From Euptelea pleiosperma (lineage: Eukaryota > Streptophyta > Magnoliopsida > Ranunculales > Eupteleaceae): DNA of 64,000 nucleotides. The stretch lies in contig CM068545.1 in NCBI GenBank assembly GCA_035048495.1, forward strand, positions 35,602,225-35,666,224. Reading direction: 5' to 3'. Position numbers and translations under genes: made by a program. Below the pieces are notes generated by a model, which saw only the letters and a list, made by a program, of their open reading frames with translations, had not been told where the DNA came from and did not search any database. Positions 32,863 through 43,620 of the stretch are shown here, one piece after another; within the stretch, counting starts at the first letter, position 1, and every line of letters starts with the position of its first letter.

Positions 32863-33392
32863 CTAGGGGAACGCCACGTGCGATGCACGTGCACCTTACA
32901 TGTGGCAGCACCCTACGCGTAGCACACTCGTAGAGATCAGTCACCGTATCGATATTTGGCCCATCCCAAAATGGACCTACATGCAAAAAAATCAGCCTAT
33001 TAATGATTTTTAAGGGTTTGATTCGAGTCGTTTTCACGGGTTGATTTTTAACCATAGATTTTGAGCATTATATGGGTATTCAGATCCAAAGGTTTGAAAT
33101 CGCTAAACATGCTTATATATAGGTCAACCTAGGGATGGCACAAACATCCGTGCGGTCAGTGGTCCCTAAGAGTGTGTCACGTGGCATATACTATTGTCCC
33201 CCATCATCATTGATGAGGGATGTGGGCGTGCTGGACATCCTGGACTGTGTACTCCAACTCAGGTTTGTCTTTAGTTTCTTAAGAATAGAGGCCCCTTAAT
33301 GAGGGAAGGTTTTGCCTTTTGAAGTAGAGAGGCTTTTAATTGTGTCACATGTGTGGCACTACAGGTTGTTGCTTTATAATAGTATAGATAGA
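32863..33392 (-). mobile_element. Non-autonomous Helitron
   Basis: Read on the minus strand, the element begins TCTATCTATACTATTATAAA after a host A (33393). It ends with the perfect hairpin CACGTGC-ATC-GCACGTG (complement of 32875-32891), an 8-nt spacer and CTAG (32863-32866), followed by a host T. These are the four Helitron hallmarks: 5' TC, 3' hairpin, CTRR end and insertion between A and T without duplication. It is 530 bp, has no Rep/helicase, and carries a foldback core in its middle (32935-33190). Confidence 0.82.
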
Positions 33393-34599
33393 TTTGGGAC
33401 ACTAGATTGTACGATGACACTGTCAACAAAAATCTTCTTTGCAAGGAATATAATTCTATACTTGTCTGATTAATAAAGGGCAGTCAATAGAGTGGAAATT
33501 CTGAACTCCAGATTATGCAATAGGAACTTTTAAATTTGAAAAATACCCCATATATGAAGAGTAATTTGAACTCATACTTAAGGACTTTTACACTTAAACA
33601 CCGAAATCACAGACTTAAGGTATGAATAAAGTTTTATCAAATGCCACCTTAGAGATATATATCTTGAAGGATGCAATCCAATAATAGTGAAATTATAAGA
33701 AAATACCAGCTTTATGATCACAAGGATAATAGGGAAGCGATACGTTATTACCGTTATGTATTAATCTCTCGGCTGAACACACACATCCCCCAAGTCCGAT
33801 TCTTTTTTTTAGAGTGAGAAATTAAAGCTTAGTATTGCACCTGAACTAAAGCTCTCTTGGATGGAATATTTCTTTAATAATTGTTCCTTTATGACTAATA
33901 CAATAATGCAGTAGTTTAGGCAATGATGCATCCAGAATCAAATCATCTGATGTTGAATGTAACACATGGGTGGTAATTTGTTGAGGGGTTCTTTTAAGTG
34001 TAACATCAACAAATTCCTTTAGGAGTTTTTTATGCTTTCGATCAGGTAATTCAAAAAGCTTTCGAGACTAAATTAAGTTTAACATTATCCTCCTTGGAAG
34101 CTCTCAATGTGTCTTCATTTAAAAGGATTCAATTACATTGTTTCACCCATCATACTAAACATTCTTATCGCAATACTATGGTTGTCCCAAAAGGATATGG
34201 CAGGCATCCATAGGCAAAAAGTCACACCAAACTTTATCTTTATACTTGCCAATGAAAAACATGACTAGAAAACATTAATGTGCACCTCACCTTTATGAAC
34301 AAAGAGATTTTATAGGACTTAAAGTTTTTAAAATTCAATTTTTCAATCATAGTCTTGGTTTCCATGTTCTCACAACTACCTGAGTAGCCATGTTCTTGTG
34401 AGGTTCTTCTTCACCATAGGTATCATAATTGGATTCTCTTTCACACTTTCCGCATCCATTAAGTTCAATCATCTATTGTCTTCTTATGACATTTCTAAAC
34501 CCTATATCATTCTCCATGTCAAAAAAAAATTACAGCTTTTGCTTTGTGAATCCATTCATGATTAGTGCCAATTTTGGTCAAAAGCGACATGGCACGCAC
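33393..34599. other. No gene recognised
   Basis: AT-rich intergenic sequence without domains or clear repeats by eye. Confidence 0.45.
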
Positions 34600-34800
34600 T
34601 TCGAGACCACTTAGCGTATGTGTGTTTAGTCGACCTACGGGCTAAAAGTCTACTTGATTAGTGATTTCTAGACATTAGATTAGAGTCTTTTTTATGGGTT
34701 GATTTTTAACCACAGGATTCAAGCATTATTTGGTATATGCATATCCAATTAAAAGCTAGAAATCACCAATCATGCTGATTCATAAATAAACTTCGTTCTA
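34600..34800. repeat. Foldback element, degraded
   Basis: It contains GTCGACCTACGGGCTAAAAG, TTGATTAGTGATTTCTAGAC and the right-arm start GAAATCACCAATCATGCTGA. The rest of the right arm is lost. Confidence 0.6.
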
Positions 34801-35299
34801 TAATGTATGAACCCAATGATTGATTACAAAAACTAAATGAATAGATAGTTGGGGAAGACATTCATCCAATGAGCAGAATCATCCAATGCTCAGCGGAATC
34901 ACTCAACTCTCACAAAGGGGGTCAGTCTACTCTTGTAGAAACGTGACAAGATTTTTTTAAGGCAAATTTTGGTTGGCCCCGTCAATATCTCTTATTATCC
35001 CCGACTAAAACGATAAATAAGAGGACATCTATATCCCCTGTGTTCTCTCTTATCTTCCCCACAAGAATATAAAATTCTGACTTTGTCCCTATTGTTTCTC
35101 TTTCTACTCATCCCCTCTCAATTTCAATACAAAAAATGCAAGGGAGAATACTAGAAAAGCAATGGGAGAATACTTAGGGTTTATAAATTTTATCTTTCTA
35201 TGCTTCCATCTTACATCGACTTTTAGTACCAGAGCATGGTTAGGAATATAGGTTTAATTCGTTAGAGGGTGCAAAGCAGTAAGGTAAAAAACATTAAGC

Positions 35300-35515
35300 A
35301 GTGTTCGGTCTGCTAGGACTAAACAATACTTCACTGTTCAGGTGGCTAAGTCCGAACAACGAAGTATTGTTCGGACTTAACAATCCGAACAATGAAATAT
35401 ATTGTTTGAAAACTATTAAAGAATTGTCTGTTCAGCCTGCTAAGTCGAACAGTGAAGTATTGTTCGGACTTAGCAGTTCGAACAGTAAAGTATTTGGCTT
35501 GAAAACTATTACTGA
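35300..35515. repeat. Cluster of hairpin repeats in TIR element core
   Basis: Words such as GAACAATACTTCACTGTTC and the complementary GAACAGTGAAGTATTGTTC, plus CTAAGTCCGAACA and TGTTCGGACTTA, occur several times in both orientations and could form several alternative stems. Confidence 0.7.
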
Positions 35516-35668
35516 GTGACATGCATAAGGTGGTTTTCCTTGGCGCTGAAAATGTTTAGTCATGATGGAGAATTCTATCGGACCCCACTCTTCCACTTCA
35601 AAGCAATTGCGAAGGGCCTCATGACTATTCATTTGGAAGCAACAATATATAACCTAAATTCAGTTAAA

Positions 35669-35926
35669 AGAATCAATGGTGTTCGAAAGTTGATCGAAAT
35701 CGAATGAAAAGGATCAATAGTGTTTGTTTTCTCTTCACTCCTCATAAGCAAAATCGGAAGGGCCCCATCATCCTCAAGCGTTCTCTCTTCTTCGAAAAGA
35801 ATCAATGGTGTTTGAAAGTTGATCGAAATCGATGGAAAAGGATCAATAGTGTTTGCTTTCTCTTCACTCCTCATAAGCAAAATCGAAAAGGGCCCCATCA
35901 TCCTCAAGCTTTCTCTCTTCTTCGAT
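35669..35926. repeat. Tandem duplication, 2 x 129 bp
   Basis: The unit runs from AGAATCAATGGTGTT through CTCTTCACTCCTCATAAGCA to CTCTCTTCTTCGA. It occurs twice with about a dozen differences. Confidence 0.8.
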
Positions 35927-37310
35927 CTTTTTCTTCTTCCCTTCTCAAGCTTGCTCTTTGCTTGCTCTCTTCCTTCTACAATGAAGGAACTTGGTTTTCA
36001 CAGTGGAAGAGTGAAGAGGGTAAACCCCCGCCCCCCAAAAAAAATAAATAAATAAATAAATAAATTTAATTTCACGTTTAACATTTGGGGGGTGATAAGA
36101 TATTTTAATGAGCCCACGGGGCATTTAGAGAATGTCAGAAATTGGTGAGGGGAATTAAGAGAAAGGGGGGATAAGAAAAAATGATGGGCCAACTAAAATT
36201 TGCCTTTTTTAAATCAAAGAATGATGATCAATAATGTACTAGGTCCCTCTTTTGGATAACCTATAGAGCCAAAAATTAAAGATAGTCCACCTTATTGAAA
36301 TAACCTAGTCTATATATCCACAGAACCTAGAGGGGGTTGATTAGGTATTAAAATTTCCTTTAATTTACCTAACTATATTATTGGTCCGGTAGGGGTATTC
36401 TAAATCGCATGCAACAATCCTAATGAATTGATTGATTAACAGATAATTATCACAATCGACTCAGATAGAATATTTCTCTGTGATATATTATTTCTTTGTA
36501 GCTTGGGTTCATATAACAAATGTACATAATTAAAATAATCAAATCAACCATAACACATGTGAGTTTTTACGTGAAAACTTAGCCAAGAAAAACTACGGGA
36601 CCACGTCCAGATGAAAAGTATCATGTAATACCCTGAACTTCTGTCTAGGGGTATTAGAGTAATTTATATTTAGAAGGATATTTTTGACAAATGATAAAAT
36701 TAAAATTATTAATAAAATAAGTAATATCTTTGAGTTACACATTAATTGCCTTAATTAAAATTTTTCATAACTTTTAGTCTTTTGAAAATAATGAAAACAT
36801 TTCCCTAATCAAAGACTTGAACTTTAAAAAATAAAGAAACTATTTAAATAAATTACCAATGATAATTAATTACACATATAAGTAAAGAAAGACTTACCAT
36901 TTTCTTTTGAGCAACTATTAAAAATAGAAGAATTTTTTAAATCCTACACATTTTCATTTTTCACTATTAGAGAGTTCTCCATTATAAATCGTTGAGAGCT
37001 TTGAGAGCCCTAGAAATACCATAACATCTCATCCTTTGAGACTATTTCTTTAGACAAAAATGCTCTTACTTTCGAGATATTTGACCTACTCGAATCTTGG
37101 CTTCATCAAACGACGATCAGTAAAAACACCAGCGGCTACTTTTGCACTATTGATTCAAGTTCGAATGAAGATCAACGGACAAGGTAGGTACACGTACATA
37201 TTTTAATAGATAATCTTCTTTATTTTACTTTATTAATCATGTTATATGTATGTGTTTAATTGATGATGTTGTGGATATTATTATGATTCGAATTTGATCG
37301 AATCGGCCGG

Positions 37311-37757
37311 TGAAAGGTTTTGAAGTGCAAAGGACAAAAAACATGGATAAGGAAATTCTCTTGGTGGTGCTTACTTAGCAACCACAAATGAGAAGATTAT
37401 ATTTATAGCTGTATGATGTACAGAAGATAGTAACTACAGAAATTAGAAACCAAGAAAAATAAATAGAAACTTTACAATACACCTATCTACACGTGGGGAG
37501 ATTTTCTCCTTTCTTTATTCAGCAAGTCTCCTTACTTCTGGTCTTCTAATGCACACAGTAGTCCATCAAGACTTCGATCTCCAAGGCTTTCTGATGGCCA
37601 GCAAGGATCGTCTGGGTATCTCCTTAATAAGGTAGGAGTCCAGCAAGGATATTGTGGAAATCTCCTTAATATGGTAGGAGATGATCCATTGGATATCTCC
37701 ACAATATCCTTGGTGAGATGTGCAAGATTGGCGTTGCTGTGCACAGCTGTCTTAACA
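37311..37757 (-). repeat. 3' LTR of copia element C
   Basis: A 447-bp LTR whose termini are TG/CA. It matches 46859-47053 and 53088-53325 almost throughout. The latter has lost a short stretch around ATATCCTTGGTGAGATG. Confidence 0.88.
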
Positions 37758-40136
37758 TCCCCCCTCAAGTTGATTTGGGGAGAATCCACAAGATGCAACT
37801 TGGAACGGAGTAATAGTAGAGAACGACAAGGCAAGCTTTTAGTAAAAATGTCAGCAACCTATTCATGAGAAGGGACAAAGGCAATCTGGAGATGACGAGC
37901 AAGAACTTTTTCCCGAACAAAATGATAATCTAAGGCAATGTGCTTGGATCGACCATGAAGAGCTGGGTTGTGTGTCAGATAAATGGCGCTTTGATTATCA
38001 CAATACGGAGTAGGAGGAGAGGACAGACAAGCACTAATATCTTTTAAAAGATAATAGATCCATGTAATCTCAGCGGTTGTAAAGGCAAGGGAACGATACT
38101 CGGCTTTTGCACTAGAACGGAAAACCGTGGGTTACTTTTTCGCACTCCAAGAGATAAGATTCCGGCCAAGATAAATGGCATAACCTGAAGTCGAGCGTCT
38201 TGTGTCGGGGCAGCCTGCCTAATCAGCGTCTGAGAAGCCAAGAAGTCCGACATGACTATGAGAAAAGAGTTGAAGACCAAAGTAGATAGTGCCTTTAATA
38301 TAGTGAAGTATGCACTTGACAGCTTTGAAGTGTTCATCAGTGGGAGCATGCATATATTGGCAAACAGAATTAACACTATAGGCAATATCCGATCGTGTGA
38401 GGGTGAGATATTGTAATCCACCAACTAAGCTCTGATAGAGGGTGGGATTAAAAAAAGGAAGAACCATCCTGAACAAGTTTCTAACCTGGTGACCATGGGA
38501 GTAGGCAACGGTTTGCAATCTTGCATGGTTGCACGTTCCAGCAGATCTAAAACATACTTAGATTGACTCAAGAAGAGTTCGATGAATGAGGGAACCACTT
38601 CAATACCCAGGAAGTAGTGTAAAGATCCATGGTCCTTCATGGCAAACTCACGACTGATACGAGAAATGAATGAGGATAATATTGATGAAGAGGTGACAGT
38701 GAGAACAATATCATCGACATAAACCAAAAGAATTATCACATCAGAGGCATGGCGATAAATAAACATGGACGTATCAGCTTTGCTGCACAGAAAACCAAGG
38801 TGAAGAAGGAATGTACTAAATCTCTCAAACCAAGCACGAGGGGCCTGTTTGAGACCATAAATGGCCTTGTGAAGTTTACACACATGAGTAGGTCAAGAGG
38901 GATCCTCATAGCCTGGAGGTTGATACATATACAATTCCTCATGCAAATCGCCATGAAGGAAAGCATACTTGACATCCAGTTGCCGTATAGCCCATCCATT
39001 AATAGTAGCAAGAGACAATACAAGTCGAATAGTAGTCAACTTAACAATTGGACTAAAAGTCTCTTCAAAGTCTATACCTGGCAATTGTGTATAACCCTTG
39101 GCCACCAAGCGAGCTTTGTAACATTCAACAAAACCATTAGGATGAAGCTTAGTTTTGTAGATCCATCGACATCCAACCACATTCATGTGAGGTAAACGAG
39201 GGGTCAGTGACCAAGTACGATTGATATGCAAAGTAGAGATCTCATCATCCATAGCATTTTGCCAATGGGAAAATTTAATTGCAAATTTGAATCCCTTGGG
39301 TTCCTTGATGTTGGAAAGGGTAGTATGTAAGGCAAGATATGTAGCACCCAATGACTCGGTTGGTCTGGCAACAATAGGATGATGACCGATGGGTTGCCTG
39401 AGAGAGGCATGTTGTAGTTCCGACTTGGCTCTGGTGACCATGTGATGTGTGTTGATTGTCCCTGTGGCAGACACAAGAGGCAGTATACTGGAGCCAAAGA
39501 TCGTGTCAACAATCACAGTGGGTGTGGAAGTAGAGGTCTCTGTAAGAGTTCTGTTACTAGTCCCATTGGATGGAGACATGTAGGATGGCAGTGGCGATTA
39601 TGGACTGGCAGCCAAGGTGTCACCCAAAGGAGGTGAGAGATCACCAGTTAGAGAGGGTGACGTGTCACAATAGTAGTGTGAGGCTCTATAGTAGTAGCTG
39701 AATCAAACCGTCCTTGAGAATCTGCGATAAAAGGTAACACCACAGGGGAAATAGTAGTAATAGAAGGCTGATGAGTGGTTAGTATATCAGACACATCAGC
39801 AGGTTTAGAAAAGGAAAGGAGATCATTTCTATGGTGATCAACAGATTATGTTTTAGCAAATGGAAATACTAACTCATCAAAGAGGACATGGCGAGAGATG
39901 TATACTCGCTTTGTAGAAGGATCTAGGCAACGAAATCCTTTGTGTGAGTTACTATACCCAAGCAATACACATGGGATACTTCGAGGAGATAGCTTATGAG
40001 GTAAGTAGTCACGTAAGTACGAAAAGCATAAGCAACCAAATGTATGCAAAGGGGAGTAAGAAGGAGGCTTACCATATAGAACGGAATATGGAGATTTGTG
40101 TCGGAGAACCACAGTAGGGAGGCGGTTGATGAGGTA

Positions 40137-42055
40137 TTGTCGGGCTGATTTTGGTGACACATGAGGCAGGAAGCAAGAAGAAGGTGGAATGTGTGCTTGT
40201 GTCGTTTCTAGGGTTCCTAGGGTGTGAGTGGTCTCTGTTAGTCCGTGAGAGTGGTAATGAGGTGTGTATTGTCTCCTCTGAACAAATACAGAGATAACAT
40301 CATCCATTTCATATAGTAGAACTTGATTGAACTGTCCTTCACTAACACCGTCATTCCAAACTACCATAAACGTAACAGGTGGTTGATTGATTAGTGTCGC
40401 TTCCAGTTCATCATTCCCCATGAACGTGATCTTAATCTAGTCATGCTGAATGGGTCCCTCAACCTGTCACACTGAGGGACTAGAGAATGTTCAAAATGCA
40501 TCCAATGGTTTCAAACATTGTTAAATGGAGTCGTCCTTCGGTTAGATAGTTTCTAAAGGGGTATGGTTCGATTAATTCATTGATTAGTCCATGATTATCT
40601 TTTAAGCGTCCTGCTTTAAACAATGGAGAGAAAATCTCCAGATATCAATAACATTAATAGGTTCATTAAGAAGGAGAAGATCTCCGGGTCTCAATAACAT
40701 TAATAGGTTCGTTAAACGATGTGACAGAAACATCTATGCAGGCAAGACAACTCTATTACATTCTAAGTGTCGGATTCTTAACCGTTTTCTGATCCTAAGC
40801 GGAATCTCCTGGACCCACAAAGGATAGCTTGTTCTCTTGTTTCAGTCCATTCCCTCAAGACGGGGAGTACATCACTCAAGTATTAATCGTGTAGTAACCC
40901 GGCATAGTGTCCTTAGAAGAAAAATATTTATTCCGTATAGTTCATTAGGAATTATATTGTTACTAGTGTTGCACAGGATATCTGAACTTGAGATTCTGTA
41001 TTTCTTCGGTAAACCTCACATACATTGAAGGAAAACACTAAGTCAAATTTTAGATGAATTTCGACAGAGTATAGCCTTATCACAATAAAATAGGAGATCA
41101 TCTTTTCTGTCCCCAAAGTCCTCTATTTATAGAGTTCTGGAGAGGGATCTGCACATGTTGTAGACTCACCTTTATAAGGAAAAAATGCTTAAAATAATAA
41201 AAAATTATAAACAATCTTAACAAAATAATTATATATGATTGTAGGGCTCCTAGAGATACACAACCGTATAGCACTAACTCTGGCAGATTCTGTACGTTTT
41301 TCGAGGAAAATGGCATATGTGATTTTCTGGAGAAATGAGAGATCTTCCTGAAATTTTAACTGCATACAATTGTATAGGAGAAGGTCCTACACAACCGTAT
41401 ATCATTACTTTTTTCATCCTCTGCACAAATCTTGAGAAAAATGGCATGGGTGCTTTTTTGGGGATATGAGGGGTATTTTTGAAAATATAATTGCATACGG
41501 TTGTGTAGGAGGAGGTCTTACACAACCGTATATAAATAGTTTTTCATCCCACTGTGCGGATCTCGAGGAAAAGGGCACATATGCTTTTTCTCCTTTTTGA
41601 CCATAGATCTTCCAGATCTAATTCTATACGGTTGTGTAGCTTCTCTTCCTACACAACCGTATCCAATTAGTTTATCTGATCTGTGGGTGGTTGGCTCAGA
41701 AATTGAAGCATCCCTTTTATGCAGAAATCTAGCCATGTTCTACCAAATTTGAGGGCATACGGTTGTGTATCCCTATGCCTTACACAACTGTATGTAATTA
41801 CTTTTCTGAAGGTATGAGCTGGTTCTGCTTAAAATTGACCATCTTTAATTTCTTGAAATCTATGCTAGTTGTGCCCTTTCTGACTAAATATGGTTGTGTA
41901 TTCTCCTTTCTTACACAATCGTATGGGCTCATTTTTCCAGTTAAATGTCTTCTTAAAGTTCACTGCTCTGATTGGTCCACTACTACACAGTTTGACAGTC
42001 AGCTTTCGCATTCCTTGGTCGTGATTTTCATTGCGATCCACATTTCACTGTCAAT
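40137..42055 (-). mobile_element. Insertion G: 1.9-kb solo LTR-like element with phased hairpins
   Basis: It is flanked by AGGTA (40132-40136 and 42056-42060), and its removal rejoins the integrase coding sequence between VYL and INRLP. The termini are TTGTCGGG and CTGTCAAT. On the minus strand a TATAAATAG (complement of 41122-41130) lies below the hairpin array at 41233-41925. It has no coding domain, so I infer a solo LTR. The non-canonical ends leave some doubt. A short duplicated segment (ATTAATAGGTTC, 40650 and 40700) is also present. Confidence 0.65.
41233..41925. repeat. Six hairpins at an exact 131-bp period
   Basis: The left arms ATACGGTTGTGTA (or variants) start at 41233 (degenerate), 41364, 41495, 41626, 41757 and 41888. 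The right arms TACACAACCGTAT start at 41257, 41388, 41519 and onward. The arms are separated by 11 nt. The intervals are 131 bp each time, while the roughly 94 bp between hairpins have diverged so far that similarity is patchy. The array lies about 100 bp upstream of the LTR TATA motif on the minus strand. Confidence 0.85.
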
Positions 42056-43265
42056 AGGTAGACAACAGTAGAAAAGGCTTCAACCCCATAACGAAGATGG
42101 AGCATGGCATTGAAATAAAAGTGTGAATCCCATTTCAGTGATGTGACGGTGCTTTCTTTCTCCACATCCATTCTGAGCTTGAGTATGAGGTCAAGAGATA
42201 CGCTTGGAAATACCACAATGAGCAAGGTGAGATAAAAACCTAGATTGGTTAAATTCCTGACCACCGTCACATTGGATGTTTTTAATTTTATGATCAAATT
42301 GATTTTCAACCATTTTTTGAAATTGGTAGAAAATAGAATAAAAATCTGATTTTAATTTCATAGGATACATCCAAGTGAATCGACTAAAATCATCCACAAA
42401 CACAACATAATAACGAAAACCAGAGGTAGAAGAGATCGGAGATGGACCCCAAAAATCAATATGTATTATTACCAATGGTGCCGTACATCGATCACTATTT
42501 AAAGAAAAAGGTGAACGGTGACTTTTTCCAAGTTGACAACTTTGACACATCAATGAACTAGATGAGGGAGAACTAACAATAGTAATGTCTCCTTGTTTAT
42601 TAAGGAAAGAAATAATACGACTAGATGGATGACCAAGATGCCGATGCCATATCTCTGAAGAGGGTGGAGGAATGAGTTGATAAGAAGGATGAGATTGGTT
42701 GATCAAGAGTGTAGAGATCAGCTTTCCTACTGCCTGTTCTCATCACTTTCTCATTTTTTTGTTCCTGTATCACAAAGCCATAGAATATAAATGTGAAACA
42801 ACAGTTGTTATCCTTAGTAAGTTGGCTAACAGAGATCAAATTTTTTCTGAATTTTGGGAACAAGTAAAGCATTTTTAAGTTCAATCGAACCAGAAGAAGT
42901 GGGTAAGGATATTGTTCCCGTATGAGTAATAGGAATAGAGTTACCATTACTAACACGCATGTGATCAGAACCATAATATGATTTCAATTCCTTAAAATTA
43001 CCTGCGTCTGATGTCATATGAGTGGTGGCACCACTATCAGGGTACCAGTCTGTATCTTGAAGATCATAGATGGTTAAGGATGACAATGCTTCGGGTAGTT
43101 GGGTTGCTTGGAAGGCATGATCATAACTATTATAACAGTTGGCTGCACTGTGTCCTCCTTTACCACAGATTTGACAGGTAATAGTATAAACAAACTGAGC
43201 AGTCCCTGATCCAGAATTATTTCTAGGCATGTTGGATTGACTAATATGCTAGTTTTGTGTACCAC

Positions 43266-43618
43266 GGCCTTGACCTATACCACGACCAAAAGTTGAAGTA
43301 TTGGATGTACTGCCTTGATTACCACATCCCTGGTAATTGCCTCGGCCTCCACCTCTTCTTCCACCACTACGACCACGACTAAATCGTCCTCCTCTTTGTG
43401 TATGAAATGTTGACTCATGAGACTGAGTGGTTGGGCTGATTGATTTGAGGAAGAGCTCATGACTAATCAATTAGGGTATCAACTCTTTGAATGTAGGAAT
43501 ATGTCGTTTAGCCAGGATGGTTGTTGCAAATGATTAATATTCAGTTCCTAGACCTTTGAGAAACCAAAAGACCTTTTCAGTATCAGGAACTGTTTTACCT
43601 ATTGCACAGAGATTTTCA
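43266..43618 (-). pseudogene. Copia C gag middle part
   Basis: On the minus strand one reads ENLCAIGKTVPDTEKVFWFL, KGLGTEY, a stop, then AKRHIPTFKELIP and LISHELFLKS, as in the middle of copia Gag, followed by an Arg/Gly-rich stretch (RGGRFSRGRSGGRRGGG) before the zinc knuckle. Stop codons and frameshifts are present. It is separated from the Gag N-terminus by insertion F. Confidence 0.78.
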
Positions 43619-43620
43619 CA

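Larger units (their letters stand above)
34958..36212. mobile_element. TIR element, copy 2 (different core)
   Basis: The ends are AAGGCAAATTTTGGTTGGCC and the complement of GGGCCAACTAAAATTTGCCT. Next to them are the arm sequences also seen in 10868-11650 (TCTCTTATCTTCCCCACAAG, GCAAGGGAGAATAC, and GCCCACGGGGCATTTAGAGA on the right). The core differs completely from copy 1. It has a cluster of GAACAATACTTCACTGTTC inverted repeats (35300-35515) and two tandem 129-bp units (35669 and 35798) starting AGAATCAATGGTGTT. ORFs across the tandem units are not supported as genes. Confidence 0.72.
37760..43265 (-). pseudogene. Copia C gag 3' part, protease, integrase, RT, RNase H (pseudogene)
   Basis: In minus-strand order: zinc knuckle CQICGKGGHSAANC (about 43176-43135); protease DSG in WYPDSGATTHMTSD (43038); integrase HRHLGHPSS…CQSCQLGKSHR zinc site, IHIDFWGP and IQCDGGQEF (42690-42230), then a frameshifted Glu region. 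Insertion G interrupts FSTVVYL / INRLPT. RT follows with [25 protein letters not shown] and [13 protein letters not shown] (39250-38900), and YVDD in LLVYVDDIVL (about 38730). RNase H has CDNQSA and HIALDYHFVREK (38050-37880). Stops at the RT/YVDD junction (38888) and in RNase H, and frameshifts in integrase and RT, rule out a functional polyprotein. Confidence 0.9.

Noticed and set aside
35629..36055. Frames of 78-115 codons over the 129-bp tandem
   Set aside because: Both strands are open and the protein repeats with the DNA unit, so they are repeat artefacts.
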